A DNA stretch of 64,000 nucleotides from Cohnella phaseoli (GTDB taxonomy: Bacteria; Bacillota; Bacilli; Paenibacillales; Paenibacillaceae): assembly GCF_003386235.1 (NCBI RefSeq), contig NZ_QRDZ01000012.1, forward strand, positions 124,001 to 188,000, given 5' to 3'. Each line of letters opens with the position of its first letter. Position 1 is the first letter of the stretch. The notes beneath the pieces are model-generated. The model worked only from the letters and a program-made list of their open reading frames with translations, searched no databases and was not told the DNA's origin. Below, piece by piece: positions 35,728 through 44,380 of the stretch. The translations under genes were made by a program, and so were the position numbers.

Positions 35728-37203
35728 ATGAAAGCGTCATCTAAAACAATCGTTACCCTGCTGGTTCTTCTCAGTCTATTCGCAACGCTGCTCGCCGGAT
35801 GCGGAGGCAGCGGCGACTCCGGCTCCAAAGAAAGCTCGTCTCCGGCCGCGGCAAACGGCGGCGGGGACGCCCCAATCTCCTTCAAAATCGCCTCATGGGC
35901 CGGTCCCGGCAAAAAAGCCGGTTTGGATCTGGCCATTGCCGAGTACAAAAAAATCAAACCGAATGTCACGATCAGCTTTGAGGAAGTCGCTCAGAACAAC
36001 GCGGATTTCGATGTCTGGATGGCTGCCCAGCTCGCTGGAAATCAGGAGCCGGAAGTCATTATGGACTTCAGCTACGACCTTCCCTACACAAAATACAACG
36101 ATAAAGGCTACAACGTATTGGAAATGGACCCGTACCTGGAGAAGACAAGCCCTTATACGAACCAAAAATGGGGCGATAGCTTCCGTGAAGTCGATCTTAA
36201 CCTGATGCGCTCCACGCGCAACGGCAAGCTCAACAATATCGCCACTTCGATGGTCACGTTGAAAATCGCTTATAACAAAGACATTTACGATCAGCTTGGG
36301 CTTAAAGCGCCTAAAACGTTCCCGGAGATGATCGCCAACTTCGAGGCGATTCGTCAGGCCAACATCGGGACGGAGCCGTTCTCCGGCTTCCTCAAGGTGA
36401 CATCGGCGTGGGACTGGTTCGCAAGATTTACGGCGCAGCAGACTCAGGAGCAGTACGTGAGTCAGATCGATTCGCTGTACAAAAACAACAAGTACGAGCA
36501 GAACGAATACGTTAAAGCCGTGGACGAGGGCATTATCGACGTCAACAAGCCGGAGGTACGCGGTCTGTACGAGCTGTTCAAGCAGTTCACGAATTACTGG
36601 GCGCCCGGCGCAATGGCGATGACGATGGCGGAAGCGCGGGATATGTGGCTGCAAGGCAAAGCCGCGCACACGTTCACGATCAATATTGACGCCAAGCCGT
36701 TTGCCAGCGACATGAAGCCGTCTTTTAACTGGGATACGTTCGAATTTCCGGTCATTACGAAGGAGATCGCTCCGACGTCCAATGAAGATCCCGCCGAGTT
36801 CGGCGACCTGGCCGATGCGTTCGTCGTGATGCCGTCGGCAATCAAGAAGAACATTCAAGACGAAGTGATGGACTTCATTATGTTCTATACGTCTCCGGCG
36901 ATCGCTACTCAGCTTGCCGACATGAATTGGATTACGCCTACGGCTAGCGGCATCGAGCCGAACGTCAACCTGGAGCGTTACTTGCCGAAGTACAGACCGC
37001 AAAACCAGGTCGACCTGAACTCGCAGGCGATTCTCGGCACGAACGCACGGCAGTTTGTGCTGCAGCAAATTCAGCGCTATGTTCTCAACGATATTACGAC
37101 GGATCAGCTTGTCGAGCTTATCGATAAGAACATGAAGGAAGAAGCGGAGAAGATCAAGCAGGAGAAGGGCTGGTCTAAGGACAACAATTACGGCAACAAG
37201 TAA
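35728..37203 (+). CDS. Extracellular sugar-binding lipoprotein (family 1), locus C
   Basis: This 491-residue receptor has lipobox LAGC (Cys25), a Gly/Ser/Ala linker and a family-1 solute-binding fold (ASWAGPGKKAGLDLAIAEYKK near the start; a conserved TPTASG segment near the end). It is the first gene of the transport operon, unlike loci A and B where the receptor comes last. A hairpin with a T-tract follows the stop and separates it from the permease genes, which would give more receptor than permease mRNA. Confidence 0.9.
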   Translation: MKASSKTIVTLLVLLSLFATLLAGCGGSGDSGSKESSSPAAANGGGDAPISFKIASWAGPGKKAGLDLAIAEYKKIKPNVTISFEEVAQNNADFDVWMAAQLAGNQEPEVIMDFSYDLPYTKYNDKGYNVLEMDPYLEKTSPYTNQKWGDSFREVDLNLMRSTRNGKLNNIATSMVTLKIAYNKDIYDQLGLKAPKTFPEMIANFEAIRQANIGTEPFSGFLKVTSAWDWFARFTAQQTQEQYVSQIDSLYKNNKYEQNEYVKAVDEGIIDVNKPEVRGLYELFKQFTNYWAPGAMAMTMAEARDMWLQGKAAHTFTINIDAKPFASDMKPSFNWDTFEFPVITKEIAPTSNEDPAEFGDLADAFVVMPSAIKKNIQDEVMDFIMFYTSPAIATQLADMNWITPTASGIEPNVNLERYLPKYRPQNQVDLNSQAILGTNARQFVLQQIQRYVLNDITTDQLVELIDKNMKEEAEKIKQEKGWSKDNNYGNK

Positions 37204-37235
37204 ACGGCTGTCCGGGATCGGACCGGCCAAGGCGA

Positions 37236-37273
37236 CCGGCAGCGGAACGGATTCCGCGGCCGGCGCTGCTTTT
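37236..37273 (+). terminator. Intercistronic hairpin with T-tract between receptor and permease genes
   Basis: CCGGC(A)GCGGAA (37236-37247) pairs with TTCCGC(G)GCCGG (37252-37263) around a CGGA loop, and TTTT follows at 37270-37273. It may be a partial terminator or a processing/stability hairpin. A second small stem, CGTTCC/GGAACG (37278-37304), sits next to the ribosome binding site of the permease gene. Confidence 0.6.
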
Positions 37274-37317
37274 AAGGCGTTCCGGCCCCGCGCCGCGAGG
37301 AACGGGAGGGCCCAACG

Positions 37318-38214
37318 ATGTCAACTTACGGATTAAACCTGCTTCGCTCTATTTATCGCAACAAGCACGCCTATTTATTTTTACTGCCGCTTATCGCTCT
37401 GCTGGGCGTCTTCAGCTATTATCCGATCGTCATGGCGCTCAAGATGTCATTTTATCAGTGGAAAGGCGGCAACGAGGCGATCTTCATCGGATTGGACAAT
37501 TTTGTGGCGCTGTTTAAGGACGCCACTTTCTATAAGTCGTTGACGAACGCGCTTTGGTTCATCCTGTTCGACTGCACGATTGGCGTCCTGATGCCGCTGT
37601 TTATCGCCGAGTTGTTGTTTCATTTGAAGAGCGCGCGTCTTCAGTACGTGTTTCGGACGCTGTTCGTCATCACGATTACGGTTCCGTCGGTCATTCTCAT
37701 TCTGGTGTGGGTGTTCTTGTACAACCCGGTCGTCGGCGGGATGAACGTGATCGTGGAGCTGTTCGGCATTTCTCCGCAGCTCTGGCTGGGAGGTTCGGAC
37801 ACCGCCTTGTTCTCGGTCATTTTCTCCGGCTTCCCGTTTATTAATCCGATTTTCCTGCTCGTCGTATTCGCCGCTCTTCAAGCGATCCCGAGATCGCTGA
37901 TCGAAGCGTCCGTAATGGAAGGATGCGGTGCGTGGCGGCGCATCTTGTCTATCGACATTCCGATGATTATGGGCCAGCTCAAGCTCATTTTTATCCTCGG
38001 CATTTTGCACGGCATGCAGGCTTTCTATAAACCGCTGATTATGACGAACGGCGGTCCGGGCAACGAGACGCTCGTACCCGGTCTCTATATGTTTCAATCG
38101 GGCTTCTCGCACAACGATTTCGGCTATGCCTCCACAATCGGCTTTGTGATGCTCATAATGATGCTGGCGCTGACGTTTGCTTCCAACAAGCTGATCAAAT
38201 CGGACGGCGACTAG
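37318..38214 (+). CDS. ABC sugar permease, UgpA/MalF type, locus C
   Basis: This 298-residue CUT1 permease has about six membrane segments. The EAA loop region reads EASVMEGCGAWRR instead of the usual EAA-x3-DGA, so the normally conserved Asp-Gly-Ala is replaced by Glu-Gly-Cys. The rest of the fold is regular (TNGGPGNETLVPGLYMF, as in UgpA-like permeases). GGGAGGG precedes the ATG. It pairs with the following permease. Confidence 0.9.
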   Translation: MSTYGLNLLRSIYRNKHAYLFLLPLIALLGVFSYYPIVMALKMSFYQWKGGNEAIFIGLDNFVALFKDATFYKSLTNALWFILFDCTIGVLMPLFIAELLFHLKSARLQYVFRTLFVITITVPSVILILVWVFLYNPVVGGMNVIVELFGISPQLWLGGSDTALFSVIFSGFPFINPIFLLVVFAALQAIPRSLIEASVMEGCGAWRRILSIDIPMIMGQLKLIFILGILHGMQAFYKPLIMTNGGPGNETLVPGLYMFQSGFSHNDFGYASTIGFVMLIMMLALTFASNKLIKSDGD

Positions 38215-38241
38215 AGTTGAACGGAAGGGGGCATCTTCTCG

Positions 38242-39069
38242 ATGTCATCGCATAACAGAAAGTACGTTTCTATTATTCTAATCGGCCTGCTGGTTTTGTT
38301 CGTGCTGTTCAGCTTTTTTCCAGTGCTTATTATGGTGCTGACCTCGTTCAAGTCGAAAATGCAGGTCAGTATGGGCGTCTTCCAATTGCCGGACGTCATC
38401 CAATGGGACAACTATAAACGGGCGTTCGACACGGTCGTTCCGTTCGCGCTCAACTCGATTATTATTGCGGTGTGCGCTGTAGCGGGCGTAGTGTTTGTTG
38501 CCGCTCTTGCGGCCTACTCGTTCGCGAGATTTCGGTTTCCCGGCCGGGAAATTCTATATTACCTGGTTATCGCGTTGATGATGGTTCCGGCCGTCCTGCT
38601 GCTTATCCCCATGTTCAAACTGGTGGTAGGCATGGGGATGCTGAACACCTACGCGGTCGTAATTCTTCCGCAAATCGCCAGCGGCTGCATCATTGCGGTA
38701 TTTCTGCTTCGCAGCTTTTTCGCGGGCTTGCCGGAGGATCTGTTCGAGAGCTTCCGTATAGACGGAGCTAGAGAGGGTCGTATTCTAAGAAGTCTGGTGC
38801 TGCCGCTGTCCAAACCGATTCTCGGTACGATCGCCGTCCTGAACTTCCACTCCTCGTGGAACGACTATATTTGGCCGCTCGTTACGATTAACGACAAGGC
38901 GCTGAAGCCGATCGTCACCGGAATTATGACGTTCTCGAACGAATACGCGACGGAATACGGTCCGATGATGGCCGCTTACGTGCTGGCTTCCGTTCCGCTT
39001 ATGCTAGTCATCGGCTTCGCAATGAAGTATTTTGTGGACGGGCTGACCAGCGGCGCCGTCAAAGCTTAA
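38242..39069 (+). CDS. ABC sugar permease, UgpE/MalG type, locus C
   Basis: This 275-residue permease has about six membrane segments, the EAA loop ESFRIDGAREGR and the family ending KYFVDGLTSGAVKA. It lies 27 bases after its partner permease, with GGAAGGGGG upstream. The oxidoreductase gene follows after 44 bases in the same direction. Confidence 0.93.
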   Translation: MSSHNRKYVSIILIGLLVLFVLFSFFPVLIMVLTSFKSKMQVSMGVFQLPDVIQWDNYKRAFDTVVPFALNSIIIAVCAVAGVVFVAALAAYSFARFRFPGREILYYLVIALMMVPAVLLLIPMFKLVVGMGMLNTYAVVILPQIASGCIIAVFLLRSFFAGLPEDLFESFRIDGAREGRILRSLVLPLSKPILGTIAVLNFHSSWNDYIWPLVTINDKALKPIVTGIMTFSNEYATEYGPMMAAYVLASVPLMLVIGFAMKYFVDGLTSGAVKA

Positions 39070-39113
39070 ATCTATCTCGCCTATGCTGCGGATACATGAA
39101 AGGAGAATCGGCC

Positions 39114-40154
39114 ATGGTTTCCTCTATCCGATTCGGACTGATCGGCTGCGGAGCAGTGGCCTCGACGCATGCAAAGGCGATAGCGTCGTTGCCGAACGCG
39201 AAGCTTGTCGCCGTCGTCGGACAATCTCCGCAGCGTCTTGCTTCTTTCGCCGAAGCCTGGGGGCTGGACGGCTATACCGATCTGGAGCTTCTGCTTCAAC
39301 GAAAGGATATCGACGCCGTCGCGATCTGCACGCCGAGCGGCAGCCACGGCGATATCGCGATTCGCGCCGCCGGAGCGGGCAAGCACGCGATGATCGAGAA
39401 GCCGATCGATATTTCGCTTTCCAAGGCGGACGAGACGATCGCCGCCTTTCGAAGTCGAGGCCTTAGGCTGGGCGTCATTTCGCAGCGCCGTTTCGACATT
39501 GGCGTCGTCCGCCTTAAAGCTTTGCTAGAGGCCGGGGAGCTGGGCCGTCCGGTGCTGGCTTCCGCTTGCGTTCACTGGTACCGGGACCAAGCTTATTACG
39601 ACAGCGGCGGCTGGAGAGGCACGTGGTCGGGAGACGGCGGCGGCGTCCTGATCAATCAAGGCATCCATACCGTCGATTTGCTGCTGCATCTGCTGGGGCC
39701 GGTCGCGGAGGTCGCCGGACATACCGCGACGATGACCCACGAGCGGATGGAGACGGAGGATACCACGGTTGCGCTGCTGAAGTTTGCCAACGGCGCGATG
39801 GGGACGTTGTCGTGCACGACGTCGGCCTATCCCGGTTCCTCCGTTAGAATAGAAGTGATTGGCTCCAAAGGGTCCGCTTTGCTGGAGGGCGAGTCGTTAA
39901 CTAGGCTTGATTTGAACAACGGCAATGGAAGCTCCGGAGTTCAGAAGACGGAGGAATTGGACAAGCAAGTTCTCATCGGGGGAGAATCGGCTATCCCTTC
40001 TAATCAGGAGGCCTTCGTTCGGCAATACGAAGACTTCGTCGATGCGATTATCCGGAGACGCGAGCCGACCGTTGCCGGGGAAGCCGGTAGAGAGGCGCTC
40101 GCCTTAGTACTGGAAGTTTACCGTTCTTCTAAGAGGAGCGGGCAACGGAGCTAA
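39114..40154 (+). CDS. Gfo/Idh/MocA-family oxidoreductase, locus C
   Basis: This 346-residue NAD(P)-dependent sugar oxidoreductase has the Rossmann motif FGLIGCGAVASTHA near residue 7, the catalytic-lysine motif IEKPID near residue 97, and a C-terminal substrate domain with GGGVLINQGIHTVDLL. The ATG at 39114 follows AAAGGAG by eight bases and is preferred over an ATG 18 bases earlier that would overlap that site. It is probably cotranscribed with the importer and may oxidise the imported sugar. Confidence 0.88.
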   Translation: MVSSIRFGLIGCGAVASTHAKAIASLPNAKLVAVVGQSPQRLASFAEAWGLDGYTDLELLLQRKDIDAVAICTPSGSHGDIAIRAAGAGKHAMIEKPIDISLSKADETIAAFRSRGLRLGVISQRRFDIGVVRLKALLEAGELGRPVLASACVHWYRDQAYYDSGGWRGTWSGDGGGVLINQGIHTVDLLLHLLGPVAEVAGHTATMTHERMETEDTTVALLKFANGAMGTLSCTTSAYPGSSVRIEVIGSKGSALLEGESLTRLDLNNGNGSSGVQKTEELDKQVLIGGESAIPSNQEAFVRQYEDFVDAIIRRREPTVAGEAGREALALVLEVYRSSKRSGQRS

Positions 40155-40172
40155 GAAAAGGAGAGAGACCGA

Positions 40173-41831
40173 ATGAAGCATTTTGAAGGACGACCGCGTC
40201 TTGGGATTCAGGGACCGACGGTGTCCTGGCTGGACCCATGGGAAGAAGAACGATCTGCCTCCATCATGCGCACGGGTACCGGAAGCGTCGTTCCGGCACA
40301 GGATCAGACTCCGCCGCCGAGGGATTTTATGGACGCGATCGGGCGACTGGGCGCCGACTTTTATGTCCATCACGTGATTCCGGGAGCGCCGGATCATGCC
40401 GGGCTTTGGCGCGATGCCGAGGCCTGCGGGATGGATGTCTGTCTCGGCAATGAATACGGCAACATCAACGGCCCTTATATAGAGGAAACCAGCCGTTTCG
40501 ACATTGCCGACGCCGACGTTCTGGAGGCGGCCGAAAGCGGACGGCTGATGGGGCTGTTGTACGATGAGCCCGAGCATCTGCAAATTAATGCGGCGCAATA
40601 TCGTAAAGACGGATTTTACCCGCATTGGGGAGCGACGAACGGCTTAACTCTTGCCGAGTCGCAGGAGGCGGTTGTCGAAACGGTTGCCGCCGCGACGTCT
40701 CGCGTTCGTCGATTGCTGGAGAGCCGCGGCTTTGAGCCAGGCGATGCGCCTCTCATAGCTGAACATGTGTTTCCGGTGCTTTTTCATGCGCATGCGCGCG
40801 GGGGCATGGATCTGTGTCCGAAAATAATGAAGGAATCGTTCCAGCCGCTGCAACTGTCGACAGCGCTCGGAGCGGCGAAGCAATACGGACGCCGACTCTG
40901 GATATGCGCCGATCTGTGGGGACCGGATGCGGGGCCTTGGTTTACCCGTACTTCCGGTTTTCCCGGTCACTCGCCGGAGGAGTATGCTTCCGCACTAAGG
41001 ATGGGGTATTGGATGGGGCCGTCCCATCTGTTCGCCGAGAACGTCGACGTGCTTCTGAAGTACGAGGGGGGCGAGTTCCGCAAGACGGAATTCGGAGAAG
41101 TATGGGAAGAATTCGCACGCAAATACGTTCCGGAAAATCCGCTGTCCTGGAGCCATTCGGAAGCAGAGCCCGACATTGCCTTTATCCATGCGGACGATAG
41201 CAATTACGGCCAAAACGAGCGGCTCTACGGCAATCATGGGCTGACGGCCGGAGATGAAGGCAAAAGCGTGTTCCATGTCTGGCATCTGCTCAGTCATCGC
41301 ACAATTCCCGCGCATGGGAGCTGTATGCACATTCCGGGCTATTCCTTTCCTCGCCATAAGCTGAAGGCCGATTTTCCGCAGGAGGCTTTTCCATTGGAAC
41401 GAGGCGTTGCGATGCCGCCTGAGGAACGAATGCATCCGTTGTTCTATCCGATGAACAACGTGCTCGTGTATGACGAACGGGTGGGTGAGGCTTTATTAGG
41501 CACCCCTCGACTGATCGTCGTCGCCGGTACGAGACTGTCGGAGGAGACATTGTTGGCCGTTCGCCGCCGTGCCGAGCAGGGCGCAGCCGTCATCATTGCT
41601 TCTTGGCTTGTGCCGGAACGCTGGCGAACGAGCGGTCGGGTCGGAGAAGGCACGTGGATCGTGGCGGATAGCTTTCTCGACAATGACGCGGTGCAGGAGA
41701 CGTTGGAGCCGTTCATCGGAGGCGGAGATTGCTGGCGACAACGTTTTGGCAGCGGGGAAGTGAGGATGTTCCGGGGAGATGCGGCGGGTTTCACGCTAGA
41801 TTTTGAGATTGTAGGGAAACGTGGGGGTTAA
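40173..41831 (+). CDS. Unrecognised hydrolase-like barrel protein, locus C
   Basis: This 552-residue protein has no signal peptide and no family I recognise. Its alternating hydrophobic strands and acidic strand ends look like a TIM barrel with a C-terminal glutamine-amidotransferase-like domain, as in GH42-type enzymes. Candidate catalytic acids lie in GLLYDEPEHLQ and in LFAENVD. A segment VYDERVGEALLGTPRLIVVAG followed by LSEETLLAVRRRAEQGAAVII resembles the C-terminal trimerisation/Rossmann-like part of GH42 enzymes. It is the last gene of the locus C operon before a terminator. A cytoplasmic glycosidase for the imported oligosaccharide is the most likely role, but this is inference. Confidence 0.6.
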   Translation: MKHFEGRPRLGIQGPTVSWLDPWEEERSASIMRTGTGSVVPAQDQTPPPRDFMDAIGRLGADFYVHHVIPGAPDHAGLWRDAEACGMDVCLGNEYGNINGPYIEETSRFDIADADVLEAAESGRLMGLLYDEPEHLQINAAQYRKDGFYPHWGATNGLTLAESQEAVVETVAAATSRVRRLLESRGFEPGDAPLIAEHVFPVLFHAHARGGMDLCPKIMKESFQPLQLSTALGAAKQYGRRLWICADLWGPDAGPWFTRTSGFPGHSPEEYASALRMGYWMGPSHLFAENVDVLLKYEGGEFRKTEFGEVWEEFARKYVPENPLSWSHSEAEPDIAFIHADDSNYGQNERLYGNHGLTAGDEGKSVFHVWHLLSHRTIPAHGSCMHIPGYSFPRHKLKADFPQEAFPLERGVAMPPEERMHPLFYPMNNVLVYDERVGEALLGTPRLIVVAGTRLSEETLLAVRRRAEQGAAVIIASWLVPERWRTSGRVGEGTWIVADSFLDNDAVQETLEPFIGGGDCWRQRFGSGEVRMFRGDAAGFTLDFEIVGKRGG

Positions 41832-41869
41832 TTGCGTCGCTCGTTCCCTACAAGCTTACTTCCAAATGG

Positions 41870-41909
41870 ATCAGGGGAATTCCGACTAAGCGGATGCACC
41901 CTGATTTTT
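41870..41909 (+). terminator. Intrinsic terminator at the end of the locus C operon
   Basis: ATCAGGG (41870-41876) pairs with CCCTGAT (41899-41905) and runs into TTTTT. The stem begins 38 bases after the stop codon. Confidence 0.75.
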
Positions 41910-41932
41910 CTTCTCTTTATGGAATAAAGTCG

Positions 41933-42065
41933 ACTAAACTAATATTCTAATGTTTAGTTTTTAAACCTAAACTACGGATTAAATTTAGTTGACCATACAT
42001 TTTTAGGATGCTACGATAGGATACGACGCAATGGCTATTAAGCTAATGATTTCAATTTGTTTAGT
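41933..42065. promoter_or_regulatory. Cluster of CTAAACT/AGTTTAG boxes upstream of the nucleoside-hydrolase-like gene
   Basis: An AT-rich stretch contains ACTAAACT (41933-41940), GTTTAGT (41952-41958), CTAAACT (41967-41973), TTTAGTT (41984-41990) and GTTTAGT (42059-42065). The same core occurs four times before the locus D kinase/receptor genes (46304-46378). They may be operators of one AraC-type regulator. Confidence 0.45.
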
Positions 42066-42124
42066 CCTGGCTTGGAAGTGCATTCGAGGAAAAGTATCGT
42101 TATCACGGGAAGGGGAGTTTGCGG

Positions 42125-43051
42125 TTGCATCCAATTTTCGAACGGTTTCCTTATCGGGTACCGGCCAATAAACGCGTGCGCGTTATAGTCAATACCGATG
42201 CAGCGAACGAGGCGGACGACCAGTATGCGATCGTGCAGGCACTGCTGACGCCAAAGCTGGATATACGCGGATTTGTTGCGACGCATTTTGGCACGAATAG
42301 AACGGATACGTCCATGGAGCAGTCCTATGACGAGATCCAGCGGATTTTGCGATTGATGGACATGAGCGAAGATTACCACGTATACCGGGGTTCGACCGGT
42401 TGCCTCAACCTCGACTCTCCAGTTATAAGCGAGGGAGCGCAGTTTATCGTTGACGAGGCGATGCGGGACGATGCGACGGAGCCGCTATTCGCGATCTTCC
42501 TCGGCGCCATTACGGACTTGGCGGCGGCCTACAAGGCCAAACCCGAAATCGCCGGAAGATTGACGGCAGTCTGGATCGGAGGCGGCGCTTACCCGCATGG
42601 CGGAGAGGAATTTAATCTGGGCAACGACGTCGCTGCCGCCAACATCGTGTTCGGGTCCGACATCCCGCTGTGGCAGGTTCCGAGAGACGTCTATAAAATG
42701 CCGCGCGTCTCGCTCGCGGAGCTTGCCGTCAAGGTAAAGCCATGGGGAGCAATCGGCGAATATCTGTTCCGCCAATTGGAAGAATTCAATATGCTGCCGA
42801 CGCATACGCTGCGCTGGCCGCCCGGAGAGTCGTGGAATATGGGCGATTCGCCGGCGGTGTCCCTGCTGATCGACGATCAGAATTTCGATTACGAGCTGCG
42901 GCACGCCCCGGTAATTCGAGACGATATGGGCTACGATCATCCTGGAACGGCAAGACAAATCCGGGTATACAAAAGCGTAGACTCCCGGTTCATTATGGAG
43001 GATCTGTACGCCAAGCTTCAGCTTTTTTACGAGCTGAAATCTTCCGAGTAA
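42125..43051 (+). CDS. Nucleoside-hydrolase-like protein (IunH fold)
   Basis: This roughly 308-residue cytoplasmic protein has the N-terminal motif NTDAANEADDQYAI, which corresponds to the calcium-binding DTD-x-x-x-DD cluster of inosine/uridine-preferring nucleoside hydrolases, and the later EFNLGNDVAAANIVF motif. These enzymes cleave the N-glycosidic bond of ribonucleosides, but relatives in glycan loci may act on other glycosides. The TTG at 42125 has AAGGGGAG seven bases upstream and is preferred over the TTG at 42119. It lies after the locus C terminator, so it has its own promoter region with box motifs shared with locus D. A hairpin follows the stop. Confidence 0.82.
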   Translation: MHPIFERFPYRVPANKRVRVIVNTDAANEADDQYAIVQALLTPKLDIRGFVATHFGTNRTDTSMEQSYDEIQRILRLMDMSEDYHVYRGSTGCLNLDSPVISEGAQFIVDEAMRDDATEPLFAIFLGAITDLAAAYKAKPEIAGRLTAVWIGGGAYPHGGEEFNLGNDVAAANIVFGSDIPLWQVPRDVYKMPRVSLAELAVKVKPWGAIGEYLFRQLEEFNMLPTHTLRWPPGESWNMGDSPAVSLLIDDQNFDYELRHAPVIRDDMGYDHPGTARQIRVYKSVDSRFIMEDLYAKLQLFYELKSSE

Positions 43052-43068
43052 GGGAAATAGGGAAATTA

Positions 43069-43100
43069 CGAATAGGCAGCCCTCAGGGACTGCCTATTCG
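43069..43100. other. Hairpin after the nucleoside-hydrolase-like gene
   Basis: CGAATAGGCAG/CTGCCTATTCG plus CCC/GGG around a TCA loop form a 14-bp stem with one bulge. No T-tract follows, so it may protect the 3' end of the mRNA rather than end transcription. Confidence 0.6.
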
Positions 43101-43140
43101 CGCGGAGGGGCTATCCCATAAAGGATGACGTAAGGCTTAT

Positions 43141-43602
43141 TTGATCCGTCTGAGCCGATAACAGGTGAATAAGTGTCTGGGAGGGACTAAATCGATCCGT
43201 CTGACCGGATGCCAGGTGAATAAGTGTCTGGGAGGGACTAAATCGATCCGTCTGACGGGATGCCAGGTAAATAAGTGTCTGGGAGGGACTAATTCGATCC
43301 GTCTGAGCCGATGACAGGTGAATAAGTGTCTGGGAGGGACTAAATCGACCCGTCTGAGCCGCTGACAGGTGAATAAGTGTCTGGGAGGGACTAAATCGAC
43401 CCGTCTGAGTCGGTGACAGGTGGATAAGTGTCTGGGAAGGACTAATTCGATCCGTCCGAGCCGATGACAGGTGGATAAGTGTCTGGGAGGGACTAAATCG
43501 ATCCGTCCGAGTCGGTGACAGGTGAATAAGTGTCTGGGAGGGACTAAATCGATCCGTCTGAGTCGGTGTTGGGTGGATAAGTGCGCGAGACGGTCTTAAA
43601 CG
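43141..43602. repeat. Tandem array, 51-bp unit, nine copies
   Basis: The marker AAGTG occurs at 43171, 43222, 43273, 43324, 43375, 43426, 43477, 43528 and 43579, an exact 51-bp period. The unit reads AAGTGTCTGGGAGGGACTAA, then ATCGATCCGTCTGAG, then a variable CCGATGACAGGTGAAT-like part; AGTGTCT/AGGGACT can form a small stem. Because 51 is a multiple of three, the minus strand stays open through the array, but it has no ribosome binding site. A lone IS-like end, GGCTATCCCATAA, lies just before it (43108-43120). Confidence 0.92.
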
Positions 43603-43651
43603 ATCCACCCGAGCCGATAGAGAAATCAGGAAAATTCAGCCCCGTACGCAC

Positions 43652-44377
43652 TCATTTCTGATAATCGCGAGGAGTCATCCCCGTAGCCTGCTTGAAAATG
43701 CGGCTGAAATAAAACGGATCGCCGTAGCCGACCTGTTCGCCGACCGTCTTGACGGGCAAATCTTTACGATGCTTGAGCAGATGCTTCGCTTCGTTGATTC
43801 TTAATGTAGCAATATATTTCGACGGCGCCTCGCCGGTATGCTTGAGGAAAATTTTGCTTAAATACGCGGAGGAGAAGTTGAATTGCTTGGCAAGCTGCTC
43901 CAGGCTAATTTCCTCGTGAAAATGCTCGCGCAAGTATTGCTGAACGCGCTGCACCGTTTTCTCGATGTCATTGGCTTCGATAATAGGCTCCTTCGAGAGC
44001 TGTGCCCGAACGTCGTCCAGTACATCCGCGAGATCCTGCTGCTTGACCGGCTTCAGCAGATAGTGCTTGACGTTGAATTTCATCGCTTGCCGGGCGTATT
44101 CGAAGTCGGCATATCCGCTGGCGATAATGATCGCGGTTCTCGGATAATACTTATGCACCTCTTCGATCAGCCTCAGCCCGTCCATGACGGGCATGCGAAT
44201 GTCCGTGATGAGCAGTTGCGGCTGCACGCGCCGGACGAGCTCCAAAGCTTCTTCTCCATGCGTCGCTTCGCCGACGACGGCGAAGCTTTGCCGGCTTTGC
44301 TCGATTTTGCGGATCAAGCCGCTGCGAATCAGATCCTCGTCCTCCGCAATTACCGTTGAATACGTAATGTCCCTCAT
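43652..44377 (-). CDS. Short response regulator, locus D (receiver + AraC HTH)
   Basis: This 241-residue regulator has a receiver domain (EDED at 12-15, Asp59 in LITDIRMPVMDG, Lys in LKPVKQ) joined almost directly to a C-terminal AraC domain (about 140-238; FSSAYLSKIFLKHTG and QVGYGDPFYFSRIFK). It lacks the 250-300-residue middle region of the other four regulators in the window, so the output domain may be controlled directly by the receiver. It starts three bases after the kinase gene, with GGAGGGATAA upstream. It probably acts on the divergent promoter region before 46474. Confidence 0.92.
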   Translation of the reverse strand: MRDITYSTVIAEDEDLIRSGLIRKIEQSRQSFAVVGEATHGEEALELVRRVQPQLLITDIRMPVMDGLRLIEEVHKYYPRTAIIIASGYADFEYARQAMKFNVKHYLLKPVKQQDLADVLDDVRAQLSKEPIIEANDIEKTVQRVQQYLREHFHEEISLEQLAKQFNFSSAYLSKIFLKHTGEAPSKYIATLRINEAKHLLKHRKDLPVKTVGEQVGYGDPFYFSRIFKQATGMTPRDYQK

Positions 44378-44380
44378 GAC

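Noticed and set aside
43141..43602. CRISPR array
   Set aside because: The units are contiguous copies with no unique spacers, and no cas genes are present.
43111..43608. Minus-strand 165-codon open frame made of 17-residue repeats
   Set aside because: It is open only because the 51-bp unit is a multiple of three; the start is a GTG without a ribosome binding site, and the array is better explained as intergenic repeats.
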